64,000 nucleotides of DNA from Clostridium isatidis (GCF_002285495.1 NZ_CP016786.1:2760001-2824000); one strand, 5' to 3'; positions 24,981 to 34,685 are shown, counted from the first letter of the stretch. Translations and numbers: made by a program. The notes: generated by a model not told the origin, from the letters alone.

Positions 24981-26163
24981 AATTGTTTTTACACTCTTTT
25001 TTAATAATAGAAAATTGAATAAAAGATAAAATTAAACTAAATAATCCTAATATCCTAAATGATATCTCTAAAGAAAATAAATCACCAATATATCCACTTA
25101 TGGGAAATAAAATTATCATACTTAAAGAATAAAACATACTTTCTAATGAAAGTATTGTTGCTCTTTGTTCAGATTCTATCATTGAATTTATTAAATTACT
25201 GCTAATTGGTTGAAGTATTGCTGTAAATAAATTTATTATCCATAAATTTAATAATATAAAATTTCCCTTTGAATAACCAATAATAACTATAAATGTACTT
25301 AATAATACTGGTATTAATGCTATTGCTTTACTTCTATATCTGTTATAGATTTTACTACTAAATACTGATCCTAAAGATGCTATTAAACCATTAATTAATA
25401 AAATAATCGATATAGCTAGTCTCGAATATCCATTATCACTTAAGTATTGTTGATTATAAAAATAAATTGTAGCTGAGAAGGCATAAATAGAAGAGAAAAA
25501 AGTAAGATAATTTAAAATTCTCTTATTTGATTTTAATATTCTTACACATTCCTTAAAATGATTTTTAACATCAATTTTGCTTTTTTCTTTATTAATCTTC
25601 TCTACTATTTTTGCTTCCTTAAAATTAATAGAAACTAAAAGGGCACATAATGAAATTATAACAGCAACTATATAACTTAATTTAAAATTATTTTTCGATA
25701 AAAAACCCCCTACAAAAACCGCTAAGGCTGATGACACTTCTATAATCAAATTTAATCTTCCGTTGATTCTTAAGTATTCATCTTCCCTATTTAAAATCTT
25801 TAAACTATCATAAACTAGAGCTTCTTCAGAACCTGACTGAAGATTGTAGCCTAATGCTGAAAAAATAAAAGAAATTGCAAAACCTAAAAAGCTAGCAGAA
25901 AATAACATTAATATTGCTGAAATCAATGAAAAACTTCTGCTAAATACTATTGCCTTTTTTCTTCCTATTAAATCTGCTATAGCTCCTGTGGGCACTTCAG
26001 ATATTAAGCCTGTTATATGAAAAATTCCTTCAAGTAATCCAATTTCTATAAGGCTCATTCCATTAAAAGCTAGATATAAAACCCATATGGCTGAAGTTAT
26101 GTCAAACGAAGATAAAAATTTATATATATAATCTATTTGTACATTCTTACTTATTTTGTTCAT
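24979..26163 (-). CDS. MFS transporter
   Basis: About 394 residues with roughly 12 hydrophobic segments. The loop 2-3 motif GAIADLIGRKKAIVFSRS is the major facilitator signature. The start is set at ATG 26163 because GGAG lies 8 nt upstream, against a longer frame from GTG 26172. It resembles the drug-exporter-like group, but the substrate cannot be read from sequence. It lies 102 bp downstream of the APH-like gene on the same strand. Confidence 0.82.
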   Translation of the reverse strand: MNKISKNVQIDYIYKFLSSFDITSAIWVLYLAFNGMSLIEIGLLEGIFHITGLISEVPTGAIADLIGRKKAIVFSRSFSLISAILMLFSASFLGFAISFIFSALGYNLQSGSEEALVYDSLKILNREDEYLRINGRLNLIIEVSSALAVFVGGFLSKNNFKLSYIVAVIISLCALLVSINFKEAKIVEKINKEKSKIDVKNHFKECVRILKSNKRILNYLTFFSSIYAFSATIYFYNQQYLSDNGYSRLAISIILLINGLIASLGSVFSSKIYNRYRSKAIALIPVLLSTFIVIIGYSKGNFILLNLWIINLFTAILQPISSNLINSMIESEQRATILSLESMFYSLSMIILFPISGYIGDLFSLEISFRILGLFSLILSFIQFSIIKKECKNN

Positions 26164-26264
26164 TTCAATCACTCCAATTTGTACTTTGTATTTTAATATA
26201 AATTTTGCCTCTGTAAATTGGAGTTACTATTCACAATTTAAGAAATAGTCCTTACCTATTTCGC

Positions 26265-27005
26265 TTATATTGTATTAATCCAACTTAATAATTTATCTTT
26301 GTCTTCTTCTTTTCTTTCATCAAGTATAGGTACTGCTAATATAGGCAGCCATTCCAAAATGTCCTGCTTACACTTTTTAGATTTATTAGAATAGATTTCT
26401 AGGTATAAATCTGCCATTTCTTCATCAATAAGAGCTAAAGACATATAGGTTTTGCAGGCATCAGCCTCTTGACTTCCATTTGCTGCTTTAATCCAATTAA
26501 TTACAAAATACTCATTCTTATCCTTCATAATATTGAAAGGATTAAAATCGCCATGACATAGGCCTGAACCTCTTGGTAGATTATTTAACTTAACTAATAA
26601 TTTGTTTTTTGTTAATTCATCAATAAAATTACTATTCTCTATTTTTTCTTTTAAGCTATCATGTAAATTAAAAGAAAGATGTACTTTTATTTGTTGAATA
26701 AATATTTGTAAATCTACCATTATTTCAAGGTAGGAAGCTAAGTTCTCCCTGTCTTGCTTTATGCATTCACCTAAATCCATTCCCTCAATATAATCCATTT
26801 TTATAGCCCATTGATTCTCTATTTTTATAACTTCATGAATTTTAGCAACAGGTAAACCTATTTCCTCCATTAAAGAAGCAACAGTTGCTTCATAAAACAC
26901 AGATGTCTTATCACAACCTGGATTAAATACTTTTATTGCATACTCTTTATGCTTATACACCTTTGATTGATTATCTCTTCCAATAAACTTTCCTATCTCC
27001 CTCAT
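26265..27005 (-). CDS. Aminoglycoside phosphotransferase (APH)-like kinase with altered metal-binding residue
   Basis: 246 residues. VYKHKEYAIKVFN has the ATP-binding lysine, and LCHGDFNPFNIM (H151, D153, N158) is the APH catalytic loop. The following segment, expected to read I-D-W, reads VINW, so the DFG-type aspartate is N170. The ending is short. Family members phosphorylate antibiotics, choline, thiamine or sugars; nothing here points to a resistance role. It may be weakly active or have another function. Confidence 0.8.
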   Translation of the reverse strand: MREIGKFIGRDNQSKVYKHKEYAIKVFNPGCDKTSVFYEATVASLMEEIGLPVAKIHEVIKIENQWAIKMDYIEGMDLGECIKQDRENLASYLEIMVDLQIFIQQIKVHLSFNLHDSLKEKIENSNFIDELTKNKLLVKLNNLPRGSGLCHGDFNPFNIMKDKNEYFVINWIKAANGSQEADACKTYMSLALIDEEMADLYLEIYSNKSKKCKQDILEWLPILAVPILDERKEEDKDKLLSWINTI

Positions 27006-27186
27006 TTTTATCCCCTTATATATAGATAATTTACTAATTGCTAACTATAATCAATTATACTATATTTTGTAATTACATTCCTTATTTTTTTATTTTTCTT
27101 TTTATTTTTTTATATTTATTTTTATAGATTGCTTTAATAAAATTTTATAGTAAAATTAATATAACTAATGTTAAGGGGGAATTAAA

Positions 27187-27978
27187 TTGAGTTTATACGA
27201 TAAGCAATACTTAGCAATTATTGAAAACATATTAAAGAATGGATATTATGACAACAATAGAACTGGAATGCCTACTTACAAGCTTCCTCATCAAATAATG
27301 CAGTTTGATTTACAAAAAGAATTTCCTATATTAACTACTAAAAAGGTCGCTTTTAAAACAGCTATTAAAGAAATGTTATGGATATATAGAGATCAATCAA
27401 ATGATGTAACAAAACTACAAGAACAAAATGTACATATTTGGGATCAATGGGTGGATGAAAATAATACTATAGGAAAAGCTTATGGCTATCAAATAGCAAA
27501 GTTTAAGCAAGTTGATAAGCTTATTGACACACTAAAAAATAATCCGCAAGATAGAAGAATGATTATGTCTATGTGGAATATTGAAGATTTACCTGAAATG
27601 ACATTACAGCCATGTTGTTATCAAACATTATGGGATGTAACAGATGGAAGGCTCAACTGCATGTTAATACAGCGTTCAGGAGACATGCCTTTAGGAGTTC
27701 CGTTTAATACTTCTCAATATGCTGTTTTAGTTCATTTAATTGCTCAAGTAACTAATTTAACACCTGGGTTATTTACTCATGTAATAAATAATGCACATAT
27801 TTATGAAAATCAAATTGAAGGCATGAAACTTCAGTTAACTAGAAAAGATAAAGACTTTGAAGCACCAAAACTTTGGATAAATCCAGAAATTAAAAACTTT
27901 TATGATTTTACAGTAGATGACATTAAGCTTATTGATTATAAACATCACGATCCAATCAAAATGGAGGTATCTGTTTAA
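27187..27978 (+). CDS. thyA: Thymidylate synthase
   Basis: The 263-residue enzyme converts dUMP to dTMP with methylene-tetrahydrofolate. NRTGMPTYKLPHQIMQFDL opens the fold; LQPCCYQTLWDV carries the catalytic Cys (C143), and QRSGDMPLGVPFNTSQYA is the conserved Arg/Asp block. HVINNAHIYENQ follows near the C-terminus. Start is TTG after AAGGGGGAATTAAA. Its stop codon overlaps the folA start (TAATG). Confidence 0.95.
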   Translation: MSLYDKQYLAIIENILKNGYYDNNRTGMPTYKLPHQIMQFDLQKEFPILTTKKVAFKTAIKEMLWIYRDQSNDVTKLQEQNVHIWDQWVDENNTIGKAYGYQIAKFKQVDKLIDTLKNNPQDRRMIMSMWNIEDLPEMTLQPCCYQTLWDVTDGRLNCMLIQRSGDMPLGVPFNTSQYAVLVHLIAQVTNLTPGLFTHVINNAHIYENQIEGMKLQLTRKDKDFEAPKLWINPEIKNFYDFTVDDIKLIDYKHHDPIKMEVSV

Positions 27979-28469
27979 TGTTATCAATAATTGTTGCTAA
28001 AGCAAATAATGATGTTATTGGTGGAGATAATAAACTTTTATGGCATATATCAAAAGATTTAAAGCGATTTAAAGAAATAACAACTGGCCATACAATAATT
28101 ATGGGAAGAAAAACCTTTGAATCACTGCCAAAAGTTTTACCTAATAGAAAACATATAGTAATAACTAGAGATAGAAACTTTAAAGTTGATTCTGATATGG
28201 TTCATATTGTTAATGATATTTCTACTGTTTTAGAAAAGTTTAAAGATTCTGATGAAGAAGCTTTTGTAATTGGTGGTGGAGAAATTTATAAATCATTACT
28301 TCCTTATTGTAAAAAAATTTATTTAACAAGAGTTTATAAGAACTTTGAAGGAGATACCATATTCCCTAATCTAGACTTAGAAGATTGGAATATCATAAAT
28401 AAGTCTGAAATTTTCACTAATGAAAAAGATAATTTAAAATTTGATTTTATTGATTTAATAAGAAAATAA
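27978..28469 (+). CDS. folA: Dihydrofolate reductase
   Basis: The 163-residue enzyme regenerates tetrahydrofolate consumed by ThyA. MLSIIVAKANNDVIGGDNKLLWHISKDLKRFKEIT, IIMGRKTFESLP and FVIGGGEIYKSLLP are the DHFR core motifs; D32-region carboxylate is present. The ATG overlaps the thyA stop by one base, giving tight coupling. Confidence 0.96.
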   Translation: MLSIIVAKANNDVIGGDNKLLWHISKDLKRFKEITTGHTIIMGRKTFESLPKVLPNRKHIVITRDRNFKVDSDMVHIVNDISTVLEKFKDSDEEAFVIGGGEIYKSLLPYCKKIYLTRVYKNFEGDTIFPNLDLEDWNIINKSEIFTNEKDNLKFDFIDLIRK

Positions 28470-28474
28470 ATAAT

Positions 28475-28519
28475 AAAGAAAACGAGGGTTTCCTTTTGGG
28501 AAGACCCTCGCTTTCTTTG
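28475..28519 (+). terminator. Terminator of thyA-folA
   Basis: AAAGAAAACGAGGGT pairs with ACCCTCGCTTTCTTT; it follows the folA stop by 5 bp. Confidence 0.88.
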
Positions 28520-28602
28520 TCCTATTGTATGTTAATCCTATTGAAGAGTAACCTTATTTTAATAAACTTTTATTACTAAAATTATTCCATTCTCTACACA
28601 TT

Positions 28603-28631
28603 AAAAAAACCCTTCTAACTAGAAAGGTCAG
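28603..28631 (-). terminator. Terminator of the SRP RNA
   Basis: On the minus strand CCTTTCTAGTTAGAAGG forms a hairpin followed by GTTTTTTT. Confidence 0.8.
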
Positions 28632-28642
28632 AAATTTTAAAA

Positions 28643-28906
28643 CCGTGCACCTAGCTTTGACAATAGCTTATAGACGTTACTATGCAGTTAGCTCTGGCAA
28701 GATTGATCCATATCACACGCAGTAATTGCTTATCGCTGCTTCCTTCCGGACCTGACGAGGTTCACACACTTACGTCGTATGGGACCTTGCCATCAACACC
28801 ACTTACATAGGCAGGCTCTATAAACTAAGGCCTAGGCTAGGAATTCAACCCCACTATAGCGGATTGTGGGTTACAGGGCACCGCTAACTCCCCATCTAGC
28901 ACGGCA
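28643..28906 (-). ncRNA. ffs: Signal recognition particle RNA (large, with Alu domain)
   Basis: The minus strand contains GTCAGGTCCGGAAGGAAGC, the universal SRP domain IV sequence that binds Ffh. The ends CCGTGC and GCACGG pair, giving a molecule of about 264 nt, the long Bacillus/Clostridium form with Alu domain (GGGGAGTTAGCGGTGCCCTGTAACCC near its 5' end). It lies immediately after tRNA-Ser and before a terminator. Exact ends are approximate. Confidence 0.95.
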
Positions 28907-28907
28907 T

Positions 28908-28997
28908 TGGCGGAGAGAAGGGGATTTGAACCCCTGATAGAGTTGCCCCTATACACGCTTTCCAGGCGTGCTCCTTCGACCACTCGGACATCTCTCC
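28908..28997 (-). tRNA. tRNA-Ser (GGA)
   Basis: 90 nt with acceptor GGAGAGA/TCTCTCC, discriminator G, encoded CCA, a long variable arm, and anticodon loop CTGGAAA (anticodon GGA). It is directly upstream of the SRP RNA gene and probably co-transcribed with it. Confidence 0.95.
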
Positions 28998-29087
28998 ATA
29001 ATATATAGCACTATTAAATTAAGCTACTGCTATATATTATCATATACTTTTTTATATTGCAACCTTTATAGCGACAGTAGTTTTTTG

Positions 29088-29855
29088 TTAATAATGAACT
29101 TTTTTTCTTTTTATCCATAGAATTAATATTATTCCAAGAATTATTGATATTAAACTTACAATTTGAGCTGTCCTTAAACCAAAGACCATTAAACTATCTG
29201 TTCTTAAGCCTTCAATAAAGAATCTTCCTATAGAATATAAAATTCCATAGCCAGCTAATACTATTCCATTATCTTTTTCTTTCTTTTTAAGAACTAATAA
29301 TACTAATACTATACAAACTAATAAATTCCAAATGGATTCATATAAAAAGGTTGGGTGATAATAAGCACCATTTATATACATTCCTCTTTGAATAAACTCA
29401 GGAAATCTACTAATAAATTCCTTTGTAACTTCTCCTCCATGGGCCTCTTGATTCATGAAGTTTCCCCATCTTCCTATAGCTTGTGCTAAAATAACCCCCG
29501 GCATTATTACATCTACATACTCAAGGAAGTTTATCTTTCTGTACCTTGCAAATAAATATCCTGAAATTAAAGCTCCTATTACTCCCCCGTGAATTGCCAT
29601 TCCGCCATTTCTTATATTTATAACATCTATAAAGGAATGATAACTTTCGATTTCAAAAATAACATAATATAATCTCGCTGTAATTATTGATACTGGAAAT
29701 ACTACTAAAAAGGCATCCACTATATTTTCAAAATTAAGTCCTTTTTTCTTAGCTAAAATATTAGCTAATATTAAAGCCGCTACAACACCAATAGATATGA
29801 TTATTCCATACCACATAATCTCTATGCCAAATATCTCAAAAGCTACTCTATTCAT
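29088..29855 (-). CDS. lgt: Prolipoprotein diacylglyceryl transferase
   Basis: This membrane enzyme adds diacylglycerol to the lipobox Cys of prolipoproteins. About 255 residues with seven membrane segments. HGGVIGALISGYLFARY and AQAIGRWGNFMNQEAHGG are Lgt hallmarks, and RFFIEGLRTDSL is the C-terminal signature. ATG at 29855 is preferred because AAGGTG lies 6 nt before it. The lipoproteins at 8981, 49517 and 58731 would be substrates. Confidence 0.96.
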   Translation of the reverse strand: MNRVAFEIFGIEIMWYGIIISIGVVAALILANILAKKKGLNFENIVDAFLVVFPVSIITARLYYVIFEIESYHSFIDVINIRNGGMAIHGGVIGALISGYLFARYRKINFLEYVDVIMPGVILAQAIGRWGNFMNQEAHGGEVTKEFISRFPEFIQRGMYINGAYYHPTFLYESIWNLLVCIVLVLLVLKKKEKDNGIVLAGYGILYSIGRFFIEGLRTDSLMVFGLRTAQIVSLISIILGIILILWIKRKKVHY

Positions 29856-29897
29856 ATTTATCACCTTGCCTTATTTATTATAAAATACATGTTATTA

Positions 29898-30353
29898 TTA
29901 TAGTTTATTATCAGCTCTATTTCTAGTATTATAGAAAAAATCTGTAAGCAGCTTACTACAACTTTCACTATATAACCAATTTACTTTAACATACCAGTTA
30001 AAAATATTGTAATCTATCAAATTGATTATAGAGCCACAGGCTCCCATATCTCTATTAAAGGTTCCTATATAAAGCTTAGATATTCTGCTTTGAGCAATAG
30101 CAGCTGCACACATTGGACATGGCTCTAAAGTAACATACATTTCTGCTCCCTGAAGCCTCCAATTACCTAATTTTTTACAGGCTTCTTCTATGGCTAAAAT
30201 CTCTGCATGAGCAGTTGGCTTGTTTAGAGTTTCCTTTAAATTATGAGCTCTAGATAAAATTTCTCCATCCTTAACAATAACAGCTCCAACAGGTACTTCT
30301 CCCTTATTATATGCAATTTGAGCCTCTTCTAAGGCTATATCAATATAATCCAT
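29898..30353 (-). CDS. tadA: tRNA adenosine(34) deaminase TadA
   Basis: About 151 residues, making inosine at the wobble base of tRNA-Arg(ACG). The zinc site is HAE (PTAHAEILAIEEAC) and PCPMCAAAI. GEVPVGAVIVKDGEI and GACGSIINL complete the family pattern. ATG at 30353 has AAAGGA 9 nt upstream; the longer frame to 30407 lacks a ribosome site. Lies 42 bp upstream of lgt. Confidence 0.93.
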   Translation of the reverse strand: MDYIDIALEEAQIAYNKGEVPVGAVIVKDGEILSRAHNLKETLNKPTAHAEILAIEEACKKLGNWRLQGAEMYVTLEPCPMCAAAIAQSRISKLYIGTFNRDMGACGSIINLIDYNIFNWYVKVNWLYSESCSKLLTDFFYNTRNRADNKL

Positions 30354-30449
30354 AAAAATTTCCTTTCCATAAAAAAGAGCTGTAACACAACTTATGTTAT
30401 GAAACAACCCTGCTTTTAAGTTAATTATACATTGTCAACTTTGAATTAT

Positions 30450-31694
30450 TTAAGTAAAAATTCTCACTTTCTTGACTCTATTTCTATCCACTTTCTCTAC
30501 AATAAATTTAATATTATTATATTTGACTTCTTCCTTTTCCTTAGGGATTCTTCCTAATTGCCCCATTACTAAGCCACCTATAGAATCAAATTCCTCTGAT
30601 TCCATATTAACTCCTATAAGCTCTGATATATCATCTAGTTTGGCACTTCCATCAACTATATATTCATCTTCTTTTACTACTATTATTTCATCATCATCTT
30701 CTTTATCATATTCATCTTCTATTTCACCAACAATTTCTTCAATTAAGTCCTCTATAGTTACTATACCAACAGTACCACCATATTCATCTAAAACTACTGC
30801 CATATGATTTCTTGTTTTCTTCATTTCATTTAATAGTTCAGATATCTTCTTATATTCAAAGGTGTAATATGGTTCTCTTATATAATCTAAGACATTAAAA
30901 TTTTCATTAGGATTATCAACTAAAATAAGATCCTTTATCCCCAATATTCCTATGATATCATCTATCTTATCTTTATATATAGGTATTCTTGAAAACTGCT
31001 CTCTTTTAATGACTTCCATAACTTCTTCATAATTAGCATCAGAAGGCAATGCTACAATATCAACTCTTTGAACCATAACATCTCTGACTTGAGAGTCTGC
31101 AAATTCTATAACATTAAAGATCATTTCTTTTTCAACGTCTTCAAGAACGCCCTGCTCTTCGCTTACTCCAACCATAGTTTTTATTTCTTCTTCTGTTATA
31201 AATTGTTCCCTATTGTTAGCTTCTCCTCCTAATATTTTTATTAATAAGCCAGAAACCTTTGTAAAAATTGTTACTAACGGATTAAATATTATTACTAGAA
31301 TACTGATAGGTTTTATTACTGCCAAAGAAACTTTTTCTGAATTTAGTTTTGCTAAAGATTTTGGAGTTATTTCCCCAAATATTAGTACCAAAACTGTCAT
31401 AATTGCAGTTACAAATCCTATTGAACCTTCACCAAAAGAAGAAATTGCAATTGAAGTTGCTATTGAGGATGCTGCAATATTAACTATATTATTACCGATT
31501 AAGATGGCACTTAATATCTTACCAGGATCCTCTAGTAACTTTTCTATTAGTTTTGCTCCTTTTACCTCTTCATCTACCATATGCCTTATTCTAATTTTAC
31601 TTAAGGCCATTAAAGCTGTTTCTGACATGGAGAAAAAGCCCGATAAAATTAATAATACTATTAGTAAAATTATCTGCCACGTGTAACTGTCCAA
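30450..31694 (-). CDS. Hemolysin C/CorC-type membrane protein (CNNM, CBS pair, CorC_HlyC domains)
   Basis: About 414 residues. An N-terminal CNNM membrane domain (four segments, with SGFFSMSETALMALSKIRIRH) is followed by tandem CBS domains (MVQRVDIVALPSDANYEEV ... DDIIGILGIKDLI) and a C-terminal CorC_HlyC domain (IVDGSAKLDDISELIG). The family moves or senses Mg/Co ions; 'hemolysin' is historic. Start is TTG 31694 or GTG 31706; TTG has better spacing to GAGGA. Confidence 0.9.
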   Translation of the reverse strand: MDSYTWQIILLIVLLILSGFFSMSETALMALSKIRIRHMVDEEVKGAKLIEKLLEDPGKILSAILIGNNIVNIAASSIATSIAISSFGEGSIGFVTAIMTVLVLIFGEITPKSLAKLNSEKVSLAVIKPISILVIIFNPLVTIFTKVSGLLIKILGGEANNREQFITEEEIKTMVGVSEEQGVLEDVEKEMIFNVIEFADSQVRDVMVQRVDIVALPSDANYEEVMEVIKREQFSRIPIYKDKIDDIIGILGIKDLILVDNPNENFNVLDYIREPYYTFEYKKISELLNEMKKTRNHMAVVLDEYGGTVGIVTIEDLIEEIVGEIEDEYDKEDDDEIIVVKEDEYIVDGSAKLDDISELIGVNMESEEFDSIGGLVMGQLGRIPKEKEEVKYNNIKFIVEKVDRNRVKKVRIFT

Positions 31695-31824
31695 ACTATT
31701 CCTCACTCCTAAAATAAATATATTCTTATATAAATATTATACCATAATTTATATTTAATTCCTTTTATATAAAAAATAAAAGATAAAAGCCCACAAATTT
31801 CTTATTAAAATTTGCAGACTTTCC

Positions 31825-31899
31825 TGGTATCCCCAACAGGAATCGAACCTGTATCTGTCCCTTAGGAGGGGACCGTTCTATCCATTGAACTATGGAGAC
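31825..31899 (-). tRNA. tRNA-Arg (CCT)
   Basis: 75 nt with acceptor GTCTCCA/TGGGGAT (some G-U pairs), encoded CCA, anticodon stem GTCCC/GGGAC and loop CTCCTAA (anticodon CCT), and T-arm ACAGG TTCGATT CCTGT. Confidence 0.93.
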
Positions 31900-32052
31900 A
31901 TATTTATTAAATTTTATAATTTTATATTATTATAACATTAAAAATATGTCAATGTTTTATAAAATCATATTTTTATATATATCAGCTTTTATAGATACTA
32001 ACTTTGATATATACTTAATTTATGGAAATTATGCTTGAGAGGGTGGAATTAT

Positions 32053-32775
32053 ATGATTAGATCTATTATTTGGTATTTATTCTTTTTTATAAGCTTATTA
32101 ATTAGTATGCCTTGGGCAGTAAAAGCAAAAAACTTAGATAAGAAAGGGTTACTTGAAAAGAAAGATAAGCTTGTAAATAAAGTAACCAAGCTTTGGGCTA
32201 ATTGCCTTTTAAAAGTAGCTGGAGTTAAAGTTAATGTCTATGGTCTAGAGAATCTTCCCAAAGATAGAACTGTTTTATTTATTGGAAACCATCAAGGAAA
32301 CTTTGATATTCCAATTTATATTTCAAAAATACCTACATTAAAAGGATTTATTGCTAAAGTTGAAACCGAAAAAATCCCTGGAATAGTAACTTGGATGAAA
32401 CATATGAATTGTGTTTTTATGGATAGAAGCAGCTTAAGAAAATCAAGTGAAGCTATAGTTAAGGGTATAAAGATTTTAAAAGATGGTCATTCTTTAGTTA
32501 TTTTCCCTGAAGGAACTAGAAGTAAAAGTGATAATATGGGAGAATTTAAGGCTGGCAGCTTTAAACTTGCTACAAAGTCTAAAGTTCCAATAGTTCCTGT
32601 CACCATTAGCGGATCTTATAAGATAATGGAAGCTAATAAGAAAAAATGGATTATAAAACCTTCTATAGTTGATCTTTATATTCATAAAGCTATAGAAATC
32701 TCAGATTTATCAAAAGAAGATCAGGAAGAACTTCCTAAAAAAGTTAAAGAAATTATAGCTAGTAAATTAACATAA
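32053..32775 (+). CDS. plsC: 1-acyl-sn-glycerol-3-phosphate acyltransferase (PlsC family)
   Basis: About 240 residues, acylating lysophosphatidic acid at sn-2 in phospholipid synthesis. One N-terminal membrane helix is followed by motif I NHQGNFDIP (HX4D), motif II region FMDRSSLRKSSEA, and motif III FPEGTRSKSDNMGEFKAGSFKLA. ATG 32053 is chosen because GGGTGG lies 6 nt upstream; the longer TTG frame is less likely. Confidence 0.92.
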   Translation: MIRSIIWYLFFFISLLISMPWAVKAKNLDKKGLLEKKDKLVNKVTKLWANCLLKVAGVKVNVYGLENLPKDRTVLFIGNHQGNFDIPIYISKIPTLKGFIAKVETEKIPGIVTWMKHMNCVFMDRSSLRKSSEAIVKGIKILKDGHSLVIFPEGTRSKSDNMGEFKAGSFKLATKSKVPIVPVTISGSYKIMEANKKKWIIKPSIVDLYIHKAIEISDLSKEDQEELPKKVKEIIASKLT

Positions 32776-33091
32776 AAAGAATAGATTTTTACAAAATATA
32801 TAAAACTATCTATTATAGATATAAATTATATTTTGTAAAAATCTTTTTATTTTAAACTTTTTACTGGTTTAATTGCTTTATTATAACATTAATTTTTCCT
32901 TTAAAACTAAGGATTTATATTAATTAACAATTGTAATCATTTAAATATACATTTTATTCCGTTTTATAAAAAATAAATTCTTTTCCTAGGAAATAATTCG
33001 AGCATAAATCCTAATTTTAGTGTATACTAAGTAAGTTGATTAATGATAATATATTAATCATAATTTTTTATTAATAGAAAGAGGATTTTGA
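32776..33091 (+). other. Gene-free gap between plsC and the DEAD-box helicase gene
   Basis: It holds the plsC terminator (32783-32853) and about 235 bp of AT-rich DNA ending in AGAGGATTTTGA before the helicase ATG. A long helicase leader, as in cold-induced csdA genes, is possible, but no motif is clear. Confidence 0.45.
32783..32853. terminator. Terminator of plsC
   Basis: AGATTTTTACAAAATATA pairs perfectly (18 bp) with its complement at 32827-32844, followed by TTTTATTTT. Confidence 0.85.
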
Positions 33092-34675
33092 ATGAATGAA
33101 ATTAAATTTAGTGATTTAGGGCTTAAGGATACCCTTTTAAAATCTATAACAGAAATGGGTTTTGAAAAACCATCTCAAATACAAGCAGAAGCTATTCCCA
33201 TTGCTTTAGAAGGATATGACATTATAGGTCAAGCTCAAACAGGTACTGGTAAAACAGCTGCCTTTGGCTGTACTATAATTAACGGAATTTCTAAGAAAGA
33301 TGGACTTAGTGCTATAATACTATCTCCAACAAGGGAATTAGCTATTCAGGTTCATGATGAGCTTAGAAGATTATCAAAATATGATAACTTAAATATATTA
33401 GCTATTTACGGCGGAGATTCAATATCGTATCAAATAAAAGCATTAAAAGGAAATGTAAATATAGTTGTTGGTACTCCAGGAAGGTTATTAGATCATATAA
33501 GAAGGAAAACTTTATCTTTAGATAATATTAAATATTTAGTTTTAGATGAAGCTGATGAAATGTTAAATATGGGCTTCATAGATGATCTAGAAGAAATAAT
33601 TAAGCAGGTGCCATCAGAGAGGCAAACTTTACTATTTTCAGCAACAATGCCTGATCCAATTAAAAAGCTTGCAAAACGTTATTTAAAGAAAGATGTTAAA
33701 CATGTCGCTATTAAGAAGACTTCAATGACGGTTTCTAAAATAAGCCAAAGTTATTTTGAGGTAGCTCATAAATCAAGATTTGAGGCTTTATGCAGAATCT
33801 TAGATTTTGATCAGCCAAAATCATCAATGATATTCTGTAAGACAAAAAAAGGCGTTGATGAATTAGTTGAATGTATGCAGGCAAGAGGCTATGTAGTTGA
33901 AGGTATGCATGGAGATATGTCTCAAGCTCAAAGATTAAGAACTTTAAAGAAATTTAAAGAAGGTTCTTTAAACTTTTTAGTTGCAACTGATGTTGCTGCA
34001 AGAGGTATAGATGTTGAAGGAGTAACTCATGTTATTAACTATGACTTGCCTCAAGATGTAGAAAGCTATGTACATAGAATTGGTAGAACAGGTAGAGCTA
34101 ATAGAGAAGGAATTGCCTATTCTCTAGTATCACCTAAAGAATATCCTATGTTAAAGCAAATAATAAGCGTTACTAAGAGTGAAATCAATAGAAAGAAAGT
34201 TCCAACTGTAGATGAAATATTTAAGAATAAATCTAATAATCTATTAAAGGAAGTTGCTGATAATATTGAAGCTTCAGATAACGAAAGATTTATACCAATA
34301 GCAAAAAAATTAGCAGAAAAATACGATGCTGTTGATGTAATTGCTGCCTTAATGAAGAGCAGTTTTAAAGATGATTTGTTTGAATTTTATAGTTCTAATG
34401 AATTAAAGGCTCCAAAAGCTGATTCTGAATATGTGCGTTTATTCTTCTCTATAGGTAGAAGAGATGGAATTACTCCTAAAACTATAATTAACTTTATTAA
34501 AGATAATGCTAGAATTAAAACATCACATATTGGAGATATTGATATATTAGAAAACTTCTCCTTTGTAAATGTTAGTCCAGATAATAAAGATAAGGTCCTA
34601 AATAAATGTATGGGAGTTAAATTTAACAGAAGAAAAGTTAATATTGAAGTAGCTAATAAGAAGAAAAAAAGATAG
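33092..34675 (+). CDS. DEAD-box ATP-dependent RNA helicase with C-terminal RNA-binding domain
   Basis: 527 residues. Helicase core: Q-motif (KPSQIQAEAIP), AQTGTGKTAAF (48-58), PTRELAIQ, TPGRLLD, DEADEMLNMGF, SATMPD, ATDVAARGIDVEGV, HRIGRTGRA. The C-terminal region (about 430-527) resembles the DbpA/CsdA RNA-recognition fold (YVRLFFSIGRRDGITPKTIINFI) and ends in a basic tail (KKKKR). It likely works in ribosome assembly or mRNA turnover at low temperature. Confidence 0.94.
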   Translation: MNEIKFSDLGLKDTLLKSITEMGFEKPSQIQAEAIPIALEGYDIIGQAQTGTGKTAAFGCTIINGISKKDGLSAIILSPTRELAIQVHDELRRLSKYDNLNILAIYGGDSISYQIKALKGNVNIVVGTPGRLLDHIRRKTLSLDNIKYLVLDEADEMLNMGFIDDLEEIIKQVPSERQTLLFSATMPDPIKKLAKRYLKKDVKHVAIKKTSMTVSKISQSYFEVAHKSRFEALCRILDFDQPKSSMIFCKTKKGVDELVECMQARGYVVEGMHGDMSQAQRLRTLKKFKEGSLNFLVATDVAARGIDVEGVTHVINYDLPQDVESYVHRIGRTGRANREGIAYSLVSPKEYPMLKQIISVTKSEINRKKVPTVDEIFKNKSNNLLKEVADNIEASDNERFIPIAKKLAEKYDAVDVIAALMKSSFKDDLFEFYSSNELKAPKADSEYVRLFFSIGRRDGITPKTIINFIKDNARIKTSHIGDIDILENFSFVNVSPDNKDKVLNKCMGVKFNRRKVNIEVANKKKKR

Positions 34676-34685
34676 CTAACTAAGG

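Noticed and set aside
24979..26163. Naming a specific drug exporter
   Set aside because: MFS family is clear but substrate-defining features cannot be read from sequence.
26265..27005. Antibiotic-resistance determinant
   Set aside because: Only general APH-fold similarity with an altered metal residue; no resistance-cassette context.
30472..31686. Long antisense ORFs over the CNNM/CBS gene
   Set aside because: Ser/Ile-rich shadows typical of antisense reading of AT-rich genes.
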